From: Hohaiivirga sp031547465
GTDB taxonomy: Bacteria > Pseudomonadota > Alphaproteobacteria > Rhizobiales > Beijerinckiaceae
Length of the DNA: 10,083 bases
Direction: 5' to 3'
Assembly: GCA_031547465.1 (NCBI GenBank)
Contig: JAVBRX010000027.1
Location: 1 to 10,083 of the forward strand
The notes under the pieces are model-generated. The model was not told the DNA's origin, did no database searches, and saw nothing but the letters and a program-made list of their open reading frames with translations. This document shows positions 1 to 7,544 of the stretch, piece by piece; position 1 is the stretch's first letter, and every line of letters begins with the position of its first letter. The position numbers and the translations under genes are program-made.

Positions 1-723
1 GAGGAAAACCAGACGCCGGTGGTGATCGAAGCCGGCGATCTCGCTAGAACCTCGCCGTTGCGCACCTTATGTGAGAAGGCCAAGAATGCTCTTGCCCTGC
101 CGTGTTACGCCGATAGCGGTCGCGATCTCGGCGCGGTGATCGACGAAACCCTGCGCCTTGAGGGGCTGACCATCGGGCGTGATGCTCGCGCTCTGGCGCT
201 CGCCAGCCTCGGCGGCGACCGCCTCGCGACGCGGGGCGAACTCGTCAAGCTGGCGCTTTATGCCCGAGATCCGGCCAATCCCGGCAAGACGGAAGTCACC
301 GTCGCCGATGTCGAGGCCATTCTGTCCGATGTTTCGGCCATCGCTTCCGATGCGGTGGTAGATGCTGCCTTCTCCGGACAGGCGGGGGCGATGGAAACCG
401 ATCTGCGTCGCCTCATCGCCGAAGGCGCGCTCGGTTCGGTGATCCTCGGCGCGGCGCTTCGCCACGCTTTTCTGCTGCTCTCCGCCCGCCTCGACATCGA
501 GACGGGTCGTCCCATCTCCGCGGTGGTCGAAAGCTGGCGCGGCCTGCATTTTCGCCGCAAGGCGGCAATCGAGCGCCATGTGGCGCGATTCGATTCCACC
601 GCCCTGCACACGATCATCCGCAACCTGCAATCCGCGCTCCTCGATACACGACGGCAAGCCTCCTTAAGCGATGCCATCGCTGCCCGCGCCCTGTTGCAGA
701 TTGCAGTCACGCGCGGCAGATGA
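1..723 (+). CDS. holA: DNA polymerase III subunit delta, 5'-truncated by the window edge
   Basis: The delta subunit of the clamp loader opens the beta sliding clamp so it can be loaded on primed DNA. The frame is open from base 1 and stops at TGA 721-723, giving about 240 residues of a protein usually near 340, so the N-terminal third lies left of the window. The visible part starts ENQTPVVIEAGDL and continues with SPLRTLCEKAKNALALPCYA, the usual alphaproteobacterial HolA pattern at the end of the AAA+-like core. The lid and C-terminal collar helices follow (LGGDRLATRGELVKLALYA, then a helical stretch to residue 240). The GTG at 19 is an internal valine codon, not a start. Nothing in the visible part suggests damage. 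The identification is from recognised family sequence; clamp-loader function is established knowledge. Confidence 0.9.
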   Translation, partial: EENQTPVVIEAGDLARTSPLRTLCEKAKNALALPCYADSGRDLGAVIDETLRLEGLTIGRDARALALASLGGDRLATRGELVKLALYARDPANPGKTEVTVADVEAILSDVSAIASDAVVDAAFSGQAGAMETDLRRLIAEGALGSVILGAALRHAFLLLSARLDIETGRPISAVVESWRGLHFRRKAAIERHVARFDSTALHTIIRNLQSALLDTRRQASLSDAIAARALLQIAVTRGR

Positions 724-996
724 AAGCAGCGGATCTTTCATCCAATCGTCGCCCTATATTGAAATGGTTCATTAACCCTTAAGGCTTTCTCCGCTTAAAT
801 GGGCACCGGTCAGATGCGATGGGCATTCCAGATCCGGCGGCTTGGGCGAAGATCTTCAAAATCACACAACGGGTTTGAGGGACTTTCAAAAAATCCTTCT
901 GATTCCATTCTTTTACCGCATTGCTCCGGTCAATCGGAAGCTCTTCAGGCGAAACAGTGTCCACCTTCCGTCATGACGGCAAGAAACGATTGAATA
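724..996. other. Intergenic region between holA and the NUDIX gene
   Basis: About 270 bases with no convincing gene. The short frames here (64 and 61 codons on opposite strands) have no family resemblance and no good ribosome binding site. The AT-rich stretch 880-920 probably holds the promoter of the downstream gene, but no clear -35/-10 pair could be fixed. The segment around 900-962, with TGATTCCATTCTTTTACCGC and then GTGTCCAC, resembles from memory a dispersed noncoding intergenic repeat of rhizobial genomes; this is a weak impression. No T-run hairpin marking the holA terminator was found. Confidence 0.4.
968..979. repeat. Perfect 12-bp palindrome upstream of the NUDIX gene
   Basis: CCGTCATGACGG reads the same on both strands and ends 17 bases before the NUDIX start codon. 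Its position suits an operator or a small leader hairpin, but a 12-bp palindrome can arise by chance and no regulator is indicated. Confidence 0.3.
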
Positions 997-1593
997 ATGT
1001 ATCGAACCGAAATCGTCCCCGATCAGGAAACTGCCAACAGCGGAACGCCTGCCAGCAGCAGTAATGCCGGGCAGGAGAAACGCAAAGCCGGGAAACCGCG
1101 CCTGCAATATGCGGCGCTGCCGTTCCGCTTCGGAGCGACGGGCGAGGTCGAGATCATGCTCATCACGTCGCGCGAAACGCGCCGTTGGGTGATACCGAAG
1201 GGTTGGCCGATCAAAGGGCTTGAGCCGCACGAAACCGCCGAGCGCGAGGCGTTCGAGGAAGCCGGTTTACGCGGCTGCGCCGCCAAGCGCCCGGTCGGGC
1301 GTTATCGTTACGAGAAACGCTTGCAGCAAAGCACGGTACTCTGTGAAGTCGCAGTTTATCCATTTGCCGTGACGACACAACGTAAGCGTTGGCCTGAGCA
1401 GCATCAGCGCGAAGGGCGCTGGTTTTCAGCCGAAGAAGCCGCAAACGCCGTGCGTGAGGAAGACCTGCAACGCTTGATCCGCTCGTTCGGCGCGAAAGGC
1501 GCGTCCATCATGACGGGTCGGGCGTCCCGCACCGCCACCAAAACCCTGAGCCGCCTTAAGATGCGGGAAGCGGCAGCCGGTCCGGTCGGATAA
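997..1593 (+). CDS. NUDIX hydrolase (diphosphoinositol-polyphosphate phosphohydrolase-like)
   Basis: NUDIX enzymes hydrolyse nucleoside diphosphates linked to another moiety; the substrate here is unknown. The 198-residue protein has a charged, low-complexity N-terminal tail (1-35), then the NUDIX fold. RRWVIPKGWPIKG precedes the box, which spans G69 to L91 and ends in REAFEEAGL (residues 83-91), the metal-binding helix. The PKGWP entry is typical of the DIPP/Ap4A-like branch. One point departs from the consensus: the Glu expected six residues after G69 is Leu75, with Glu76 next to it. The catalytic REXXEE helix is intact. The C-terminal tail (about 165-198) is Arg/Lys-rich. ATG 997 is the first start after in-frame stops, but its ribosome binding site is weak, so a later start within the tail cannot be excluded. 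It sits between holA and polA on the same strand, with gaps too long for obvious coupling. Confidence 0.88.
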   Translation: MYRTEIVPDQETANSGTPASSSNAGQEKRKAGKPRLQYAALPFRFGATGEVEIMLITSRETRRWVIPKGWPIKGLEPHETAEREAFEEAGLRGCAAKRPVGRYRYEKRLQQSTVLCEVAVYPFAVTTQRKRWPEQHQREGRWFSAEEAANAVREEDLQRLIRSFGAKGASIMTGRASRTATKTLSRLKMREAAAGPVG

Positions 1594-1686
1594 GCATCAC
1601 TCGGGTTTGCCGCCCGCATCGTATTGTCTTTCTGGCGCGTTGGATAATGCGTTGCAACCGGGTGGCCTGAGGAGTGGCAAGCGGGT

Positions 1687-1721
1687 ATGGTCCGTTGCCG
1701 GTTCATAGACAATCGGACCAT
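1687..1721 (+). promoter_or_regulatory. Inverted repeat in the polA upstream region
   Basis: ATGGTCCG (1687-1694) and CGGACCAT (1714-1721) are perfect 8-bp complementary arms. The stem can extend by TTG/CAA if T1713 is bulged. It ends 22 bases before the polA start. No T-run follows, so it is not a standard terminator for the NUDIX gene; a leader hairpin or operator is possible. Function is inferred only from position. Confidence 0.35.
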
Positions 1722-1743
1722 CGACCTGAAAAGGGCTGTTTCC

Positions 1744-4725
1744 ATGACGCAACCGCTCCGCCCGGCTGGGCCCGGCGACCAGATCCTGCTCATTGACGGA
1801 TCATCCTTCATTTTCCGGGCATATTTTCAGGCAGCCCGTCAGGACGACAAATATAATTACCGCCCTTCAGATGGGTTGCCGACTGGTGCTGTACGGCTGT
1901 TCTGCGCCAAGCTGTTGCAATTCCTGCGTGACGGCGCGGCGGGCGTGACGCCGACGCATATCGCCATCGTCTTCGATGCGCCGGGTGGCTCATTCCGCAA
2001 GGAGATCTATCCCGAATACAAGGGTCACCGTCCGGATGCGCCGGAAGATCTGAAGGCGCAGATGCCGCTGATGCGCGCGGCGGCACGCGCTTTCGGTTTC
2101 GAGCCGGTGGAAATCGCCGGGTTCGAGGCGGATGACATCATCGCCACCTATGCCGTGCAGGCGGCGGAGCGCGGCGCCGATGCGCTGATCGTCTCATCTG
2201 ACAAGGATCTGATGCAGTTGATCGGCCCGCATGTACGGTTCTACGATTTTGAATCTGGACAGAAGGGCAAACCGGGCTATCGCCCGGAACGCAATCTCGA
2301 CGCAGCAGCGGCGGCGGAAAAATGGGAAGGGGTGTCGCCGGAAAAGATCGGTGATGTGCTGGCGCTGATGGGTGACGCTTCCGATAACGTGCCGGGAGTG
2401 CCGGGCATCGGCCTGAAAACGGCAGCGCAACTCATCCGCGAATACGGCGATCTCGAAACACTTTTAATGCAGGCAAGCAGCATCAAGCAGCCGAAACGCC
2501 GCGAAGCACTGACGGAACACGCGGAATCGGCTCGGCTGTCAAAACGCCTCGTCTCCCTCTATTGCGCCGCTCCCGTTCCGGTCACCCTCGATACCCTACG
2601 CCTTACCCCCCTTGACGCCAAGCCGGTGATCGCCTTCCTGAAAGCGCTGGAGGTCAACCAGCTGACCAAGCGTGTCGGCGATCTTTACGGCGTCGACCCC
2701 GCGACTGTGGAAGCTGATCCTGGCCTCGTTTCCGCCGGGCCAGGAGCCGCGCGGTATAAAGGGACATCCGACATTTCGGCTCCGGTGAGCGACGAACCGG
2801 TGGGCCAGATTACTGCCGATACGGTTGGATCGCCAACAGCATTCGCCGCCGTGCGACGGCAGGCTGTTGCGGCGCTGCCGGTCAATCGTGAGGCTTACGA
2901 GACGGTGACGGAACCGGCGCGCTTGCAGCATTGGGTGCGACGTGGCCTTGAGGCAGGGCTGGTGGCATTCGACACCGAGACCACCTCCGTCGATGCGAAT
3001 GCCTGCGACCTCGTCGGCTTTTCGCTCGCCATCGCCCCCGGCGAAGCCTGTTACGTGCCGTTGCAGCATCGCAGCGGCGCCGACCTGTTCGGCGGCGGGA
3101 TGACGCCAGGGCAGATCCCCCTTGCCGAGGCGCTGCGCATCGTCAAGCCGCTCATGGAAGACGGCAGTGTCCTGAAGATCGGCCAGAACATCAAATACGA
3201 CTGGATCGTCATGAAGCGTTACGGCGTGATGCTGCGCCCGCTCGATGATACGATGCTGATTTCCTATGCCCTCGACGCCGGAATCGGCAGCCACGGCATG
3301 GATGAACTGTCGCGCCGCCATCTCGGGCACGAAACGATCCCCTATTCGGAAGTCGCAGGCAGCGGCAAGTCCGCCGTCACCTTCGACAGGGTGGAGATCG
3401 CCAAGGCCGCAGTTTATGCGGCGGAAGACGCAGACATAACGCTACGCCTATGGCAGGCACTGAAACCGCGCCTCGCCGCCGAGCATAAAAGCACCGTCTA
3501 CGAAACGCTGGAACGCCCGCTGATCGAGGTTATCGCCCGCATGGAGATGCGCGGCATCGGCATCGACCGGACGATTCTCAGCCGTCTGTCGGGCGATTTT
3601 GCCCAGAGCCTGCTGCGGCTGGAAGCGCAGATCCACGAGATGGCGGGCGAGAAATTCCTGCTCTCTTCGCCAAAACAGACCGGCGATATCCTGTTCGGCA
3701 AGTTCAACCTGCCTGGAGCGAAGAAAACTCCGACCGGCCAATGGGCGACCCCGGCAACGCTCCTCGAAGAACTGGTGCAGGCGGGCCATGAACTCCCCGC
3801 CGTCATTCTGGAATGGCGGCAACTCGCCAAGCTGAAGTCGACCTATACCGACGCACTCCCCGGTTACGTGAACCAGACGACGAAACGGGTGCATAGCTCC
3901 TTCGCCCTGGCCTCCACCACCACCGGGCGGCTGTCGTCATCGGAGCCGAACTTGCAGAATATCCCGATCCGTACAGAGGAGGGCCGCAAGATCCGCGCCG
4001 CCTTTGTCGCGCAGCCGGGTTTCAAGATCGTCTCCGCCGATTACAGCCAGATTGAACTCAGGGTGCTGGCACATATCGCCGAGATCCCGCAATTGCGGCA
4101 GGCCTTCGCCGAGGGTATCGACATTCATGCCGCCACCGCCTCGGCAATGTTCGGCGTGCCGCTTAACGACATGACATCCGATCTGCGTCGCAAGGCCAAG
4201 ACGATCAATTTCGGCATCATTTATGGCATTTCTGCCTTTGGGCTGGCGCAGCGCCTCAACATTCCGCACGGTGAGGCTTCCAGTTTCATCAAGCAGTATT
4301 TCGAGCGTTTCCCCGGCATCCGTGATTATATCGAGGCAACCAAGCAGCTCTGCCGCGATCAGGGCTATGTCAGCACCATTTTCGGGCGCGCCTGCCATTA
4401 TCCGCAGATCCGCTCAGCGGGAGCGCAGGAACGGGCGGGGATCGAACGGGCGGCGATCAACGCACCGATCCAGGGCAGTGCCGCCGATATCATCCGCCGC
4501 GCCATGATCCGCATGGACGGGGCGCTGTCTGAGGCCGGGCTGGCGGCGCAGATGCTGCTCCAGGTGCATGACGAACTGGTGTTCGAGGTGCCGGATGGCG
4601 AGGTCGAGGCGACGATTCCGGTGGTGAAAACGGTGATGGAAAATGCCGCCGCTCCCGCCATAACCCTGAAAGTGCCGCTTGCCGTCGATGCCAAGGCGGC
4701 ACGGAACTGGGACGAGGCGCATTGA
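1744..4725 (+). CDS. polA: DNA polymerase I (5'-3' exonuclease, 3'-5' exonuclease, polymerase)
   Basis: Pol I fills gaps and removes RNA primers during Okazaki fragment maturation and excision repair. The 993-residue protein has all three domains. The 5' nuclease at the N-terminus shows LIDGSSF (from residue 16), the FDAPGGSFRKEIYPEYKGHR block, GFEADDIIA, SSDKDLM and GDASDNVPGVPGIG. The proofreading domain is intact: D410-T-E412 (Exo I), NIKYD (Exo II) and YAAEDAD (Exo III). The polymerase domain has motif A DYSQIE with D766, motif B with R815, K819, F823 and Y827, and motif C H942-D943-E944. F823 is the residue that favours dideoxynucleotide discrimination. The start at 1744 was preferred over the in-frame ATG 1687 because homology begins just after it and AAGGG lies upstream; the 1687 start would add 19 residues encoded by a hairpin. 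It converges on prmA with a 24-bp gap. Confidence 0.97.
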   Translation: MTQPLRPAGPGDQILLIDGSSFIFRAYFQAARQDDKYNYRPSDGLPTGAVRLFCAKLLQFLRDGAAGVTPTHIAIVFDAPGGSFRKEIYPEYKGHRPDAPEDLKAQMPLMRAAARAFGFEPVEIAGFEADDIIATYAVQAAERGADALIVSSDKDLMQLIGPHVRFYDFESGQKGKPGYRPERNLDAAAAAEKWEGVSPEKIGDVLALMGDASDNVPGVPGIGLKTAAQLIREYGDLETLLMQASSIKQPKRREALTEHAESARLSKRLVSLYCAAPVPVTLDTLRLTPLDAKPVIAFLKALEVNQLTKRVGDLYGVDPATVEADPGLVSAGPGAARYKGTSDISAPVSDEPVGQITADTVGSPTAFAAVRRQAVAALPVNREAYETVTEPARLQHWVRRGLEAGLVAFDTETTSVDANACDLVGFSLAIAPGEACYVPLQHRSGADLFGGGMTPGQIPLAEALRIVKPLMEDGSVLKIGQNIKYDWIVMKRYGVMLRPLDDTMLISYALDAGIGSHGMDELSRRHLGHETIPYSEVAGSGKSAVTFDRVEIAKAAVYAAEDADITLRLWQALKPRLAAEHKSTVYETLERPLIEVIARMEMRGIGIDRTILSRLSGDFAQSLLRLEAQIHEMAGEKFLLSSPKQTGDILFGKFNLPGAKKTPTGQWATPATLLEELVQAGHELPAVILEWRQLAKLKSTYTDALPGYVNQTTKRVHSSFALASTTTGRLSSSEPNLQNIPIRTEEGRKIRAAFVAQPGFKIVSADYSQIELRVLAHIAEIPQLRQAFAEGIDIHAATASAMFGVPLNDMTSDLRRKAKTINFGIIYGISAFGLAQRLNIPHGEASSFIKQYFERFPGIRDYIEATKQLCRDQGYVSTIFGRACHYPQIRSAGAQERAGIERAAINAPIQGSAADIIRRAMIRMDGALSEAGLAAQMLLQVHDELVFEVPDGEVEATIPVVKTVMENAAAPAITLKVPLAVDAKAARNWDEAH

Positions 4726-4749
4726 TACCGATATCAGTCCGATAAACAG

Positions 4750-5679
4750 TCAGGCTTGACCGGAAACCGGGCGCGCCGCCGCGCCGCCCTTTCTCATTGC
4801 CAGCGCCACCCAGCCGTCGAGATCGTAACGCCGGTTCAACCGCCAGCCCTGTGTACCATAAGCCGACAGGATGCCGGGAACATCCTGCTTCAACAGGCCG
4901 GAGAGAATCAACGTGCCGTCATTGGCGGTAACGTGCGTCAGATCGCGGGCGAGAAGCCGCAGCGGCTTGGCGAGGATATTGGCGAAGACGAGATCGAAAT
5001 GGTTCGCCCGGTCGGCAAGCCGGCCGCGCACACCGGGAGCCGTGTAAAACTCCATCAGCCCGCCGATGCCGTTGAGACGGGCGTTATCCTTCGCCACCAG
5101 CACCGCCACCGGGTCGATATCTCCAGCTACGACCTTGGTTCGGAGAAGTTTGGCGGCGGCGAAACCGAGAATGCCGGTGCCAGTGCCGACATCGAGAATG
5201 CGGCGCGGTGTGCGGCGCTTCAATTCATCGATGAAGGCCCGCAAGCAACCGAGCGTGGTGCCGTGATGGCCGGTGCCAAAGGCGAGCGCTGCCTCGATCT
5301 CGATCGCCGTATCGTTGATGCGCCGCTGGTGCCGGTCATGCGAGCCATGGACGAGAATACGCCCGGCGCGCACCGGCTTCAAACCGTCGAGGGACGCCTT
5401 GACCCAATCCTTTTGGTCGATTTCAGAGAATTCCGCTTCGTCAACGACATCGCCGACGATGGGTCGCAACAGGTCACAGATCGCCGCCCTGTTCGGCTCG
5501 TGGGAGAAATACGCTTCCAGCAGCCACGGACCATTATCCTCGGTCTCGAATGTCGCCACGGCGGTTTCCGCCGGGTCGAACACTTCACCGAGGAGCGTCA
5601 CCATGGCGAGCGCGCTGGCCTCATCGGAGGCAAGTCGCATCACATGCGTCGGACGATTGGGGTGCAAACCTTCAAGCAT
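4750..5679 (-). CDS. prmA: Ribosomal protein L11 methyltransferase
   Basis: PrmA trimethylates lysines and the N-terminus of ribosomal protein L11 using S-adenosylmethionine, in the cytoplasm. The 309-residue protein has the usual layout: an N-terminal substrate-recognition domain (about 1-100), a linker, and a class I Rossmann methyltransferase domain. The family signature FGTGHHGTTLGCL is at 134-146, SAM motif I DVGTGTGI at 163-170, the acidic GDID loop at 187-190, and the NILAKPL motif (N234-L240; family NPPF/NIL type) near the active site. The start at 5679 is limited by an in-frame TGA directly upstream. The ribosome binding site is weak, and ATG at codon 14 is an alternative. It lies tail to tail with polA and is followed by no terminator that I can identify. 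Confidence 0.94.
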   Translation of the reverse strand: MLEGLHPNRPTHVMRLASDEASALAMVTLLGEVFDPAETAVATFETEDNGPWLLEAYFSHEPNRAAICDLLRPIVGDVVDEAEFSEIDQKDWVKASLDGLKPVRAGRILVHGSHDRHQRRINDTAIEIEAALAFGTGHHGTTLGCLRAFIDELKRRTPRRILDVGTGTGILGFAAAKLLRTKVVAGDIDPVAVLVAKDNARLNGIGGLMEFYTAPGVRGRLADRANHFDLVFANILAKPLRLLARDLTHVTANDGTLILSGLLKQDVPGILSAYGTQGWRLNRRYDLDGWVALAMRKGGAAARPVSGQA

Positions 5680-5818
5680 TCACACCGCTTACAACGGCAG
5701 GCGGCTCTTGTCATGCCCCTTCGCACACGCTGAGGAGCGAGTTTCGGGCTTCAAGGAGCAATCCGGGAATGGCCAGCCCGCAGAACCTTGACGGACCGGG
5801 CCGGCCCTTCCCGAAACG

Positions 5819-5926
5819 TCACCCTCTGCGGATGATCGGAGCCTCTTCCGGTGCCGGGGTGGAACAGGCCGTCACCGTTCCGGCGATGGTGAGAACAAGC
5901 AAAGCGCTAGCGATGATCTTAGTCAT
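5819..5926 (-). CDS. Small lipoprotein, 35 residues
   Basis: A short gene that minimum-length gene calling would miss. It reads MTKIIASALLVLTIAGTVTA followed by C21 and a short tail rich in Pro and Glu ending RRG. The layout is that of a lipoprotein signal peptide: Lys3, a hydrophobic core (4-17), and the lipobox V-T-A-C with Cys21 as lipidation site. Cleavage by signal peptidase II would leave a mature peptide of only about 15 residues. AGGAGG stands eight bases before the ATG, the strongest Shine-Dalgarno sequence in the window. Many proteobacteria carry small lipoproteins of this kind (entericidin-like or unnamed); no function can be assigned. It is in the same orientation as prmA, 139 bases upstream, and as folD, about 340 bases downstream of it. 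Coding status is inferred from the ribosome site plus lipobox. Confidence 0.75.
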   Translation of the reverse strand: MTKIIASALLVLTIAGTVTACSTPAPEEAPIIRRG

Positions 5927-6264
5927 GGCATCAACCTCCTTGTCGAGTGTCGAAAAACCGATCCGGCGTAGCGAGAACAGGCGTCGCCCCGGTATCGACG
6001 GGTTTTGGTGAAAGATTTGAATGCAAGCAAGGCAATCAGAACCGGCGCGGGCTGGATTGGGCCGGCATCAATGCGTCGCCCCACTTTCGCACATGCGCCG
6101 CTCGCGAAAGCGCGAAGTCAACTCGCCCCAAGGGTCAAGGTTCCCGCCGCGATGCAAATTATGAATACGCCGTTTGGTCAGAATTGAAAGATTTTTGCCC
6201 GGATCGTCCGGAACGGAAGGCGGGCTGTGAAAAGTATCGCTTCTGCGGTCGGTGCCATAATCCG
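5927..6264. other. Intergenic region between folD and the small lipoprotein gene
   Basis: Some 340 bases carrying the leader of the small lipoprotein and the 3' end of the folD transcript. The long plus-strand frame from 5947 to 7014 is a shadow of folD and has no support in this stretch. A small inverted repeat CCGGA-CGA-TCCGG lies at about 6197-6212; on the folD strand it is followed by A residues rather than T residues, so it is not a standard terminator. A 29-codon minus-strand frame overlaps the folD stop codon (TGATG) and ends at 6178; it has no recognisable features. No promoter could be fixed. Confidence 0.4.
5935..5940 (-). promoter_or_regulatory. Strong Shine-Dalgarno site of the small lipoprotein gene
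   Basis: The minus strand reads AGGAGG here, eight bases before the start codon at 5926. This decides that the 35-residue lipoprotein frame is read and fixes its start. Confidence 0.8.
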
Positions 6265-6266
6265 CA

Positions 6267-7157
6267 TCAAATCTCCGGCATCGGCAACCGGTGGCGGTGG
6301 CAGGCGGATTCGACGGTGTTGCGCAACAGGCAGGCGATGGTCATCGGTCCGACACCACCTGGTACCGGCGTGATCGCTCCGGCGACCTCGTGCACTTCCG
6401 TGAAACAGACATCGCCGACGATCCGCGTCTTGTTCTCGCCAAGATCGGGCGCGGCGACACGGTTGATGCCGACATCGATCACCAGTGCCCCTTTCTTGAC
6501 CCAACTACCGCGCACCATTTCCGGGCGACCCGTCGCCGCGACCAGAATATCCGCCTGTGCACAGAGATCCGGCAGATCGCGGGTGCGTGAATGCGCCATT
6601 GTCACGGTGCAGTTTTCCTTTAGCAGCAATTGCGCCGCCGGTTTGCCGACGATGTTGGAGCGCCCGATCACTACTGCGTTCAGCCCGGCAAGATCGGGTC
6701 GGACCGATTTGAGCAGCATGACGCAGCCAAGCGGCGTGCAAGGTACGAAACCGGGCATTCCTGTCATCAGCCGCCCGGCATTGATCGGGTGGAAGCCGTC
6801 GACATCCTTATCCGGGTCGATGGCCTCGATGATCTTGCGCTCTTCGATCTGCGGCGGTAGCGGTAATTGTACCAGAATGCCATCGACCAGCGGATCGCCG
6901 TTTAGTCGTCGCACCAAGGTGAGCAGTTCACCCTCCGTCGTCGTTGCCGGCAGGCGATGCTCGAACGATTGCATGCCGACTTCCAGCGTCTGTTTCGCCT
7001 TGTTGCGCACATAGACCTGGCTTGCCGGATCTTCGCCGACCAGCACCACCGCCAGCCCGGGAGTCGCGCCGCGCGCCGCCAACCCCGATACCGCTTCGGC
7101 AATTCTCTGCCGTAGCCCTTCGGCAAAGGCTTTTCCGTCGATCAATGTCGCGCTCAT
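6267..7157 (-). CDS. folD: Bifunctional methylenetetrahydrofolate dehydrogenase / methenyltetrahydrofolate cyclohydrolase
   Basis: FolD interconverts 5,10-methylene-, 5,10-methenyl- and 10-formyl-tetrahydrofolate with NADP+, supplying one-carbon units for purines and formyl-methionyl-tRNA. The 296-residue protein is full length. Y49-x3-K53 (in YVRNKAK) is the catalytic pair of the cyclohydrolase/dehydrogenase site. VQLPLP (96-101) and DKDVDGFHP with D120 complete the folate site. GRSNIVGKPAAQLL is the nucleotide-binding loop, and TPVPGGVGPMTIACLLRNT is the C-terminal signature. It is the last gene of a probable operon with the DUF167 gene 41 bases upstream and the YggT gene before that. Its ribosome binding region GGGGTAAACGA lies in one copy of an 11-bp tandem duplication. 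The stop overlaps a possible 29-codon frame as TGATG. Confidence 0.96.
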   Translation of the reverse strand: MSATLIDGKAFAEGLRQRIAEAVSGLAARGATPGLAVVLVGEDPASQVYVRNKAKQTLEVGMQSFEHRLPATTTEGELLTLVRRLNGDPLVDGILVQLPLPPQIEERKIIEAIDPDKDVDGFHPINAGRLMTGMPGFVPCTPLGCVMLLKSVRPDLAGLNAVVIGRSNIVGKPAAQLLLKENCTVTMAHSRTRDLPDLCAQADILVAATGRPEMVRGSWVKKGALVIDVGINRVAAPDLGENKTRIVGDVCFTEVHEVAGAITPVPGGVGPMTIACLLRNTVESACHRHRLPMPEI

Positions 7158-7159
7158 TC

Positions 7160-7181
7160 GTTTACCCCGCGTTTACCCCGC
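7160..7181 (-). repeat. Tandem duplication of an 11-bp unit in the folD ribosome binding region
   Basis: On the plus strand GTTTACCCCGC occurs twice head to tail (7160-7170 and 7171-7181). On the folD strand this gives two copies of GCGGGGTAAAC, the nearer one supplying the purine-rich stretch just before the ATG at 7157. It looks like a recent slippage duplication. An effect on folD translation is possible but not shown. Confidence 0.7.
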
Positions 7182-7198
7182 CCGGTTTCTTGATCCAT

Positions 7199-7531
7199 TC
7201 AAATCTTGCAGATTTCCGTCAGTGCCGCTTCAAGCGCCACAGGATTACCCGCGATCAGCAAGGTTTTTACCCGTGAGGTCGCTCCCGCTTCAAGGGTAAT
7301 TGACGATGTCGCCATTCTGAGGGCTTTCGCCAGCACCTTGCGGGCGGCCTCATTGGCTTCGCCATCCTGTGGCGCGGCGCGCACACGTAACTTCAGCACC
7401 ACGCTGCCATCCGACAGGATGTCAATGCCGTCAACCGTATCGCGCCCGCCGCGCGGCGTGAGCCTCACGCGCAGTTCCAGCCCGTTCGCCCGCCGCCGCC
7501 ACGGAACGCCCGGCGATTGCCCATCAATCAT
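7199..7531 (-). CDS. DUF167 (YggU-family) protein
   Basis: A 110-residue member of the DUF167/YggU family, small alpha/beta proteins of unknown function found across bacteria and eukaryotes. The family core is visible: LRVRLTPRGGRD (residues 19-30), then LKLRVRAAPQDGEANEAA, followed by a helix (KVLAKALRM) and the closing strand-helix with SRVKTLLIAG. The conserved APxxGxAN segment is present as APQDGEAN. The gene begins 13 bases after the YggT stop and ends 41 bases before folD on the same strand, so it is very likely cotranscribed with both. YggT next to YggU is a widely conserved pairing, which supports the assignment but gives no function. Confidence 0.9.
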   Translation of the reverse strand: MIDGQSPGVPWRRRANGLELRVRLTPRGGRDTVDGIDILSDGSVVLKLRVRAAPQDGEANEAARKVLAKALRMATSSITLEAGATSRVKTLLIAGNPVALEAALTEICKI

Positions 7532-7544
7532 TCCGAGCCTTGCC

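Noticed and set aside
772..798. Clustered TTAA boxes as a CtrA site
   Set aside because: The spacings do not fit the TTAA-N7-TTAA pattern.
2596..3330. 244-codon minus-strand frame inside polA
   Set aside because: Shadow of the polA linker and proofreading domain in GC-rich DNA; no recognisable domain.
4723..4736. TGATA-CCGA-TATCA as terminator between polA and prmA
   Set aside because: The stem is only five AT-rich pairs and no T-run follows on either strand.
4756..5733. 325-codon plus-strand open frame
   Set aside because: It is antisense to prmA, which has intact SAM-binding and family motifs.
6197..6212. CCGGA-CGA-TCCGG hairpin as folD terminator
   Set aside because: On the folD strand it is followed by A residues, not T residues.
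5947..7014. 355-codon plus-strand open frame
   Set aside because: Most of it is antisense to folD, whose motifs are clear on the other strand. The part before folD has no family resemblance or ribosome binding site.
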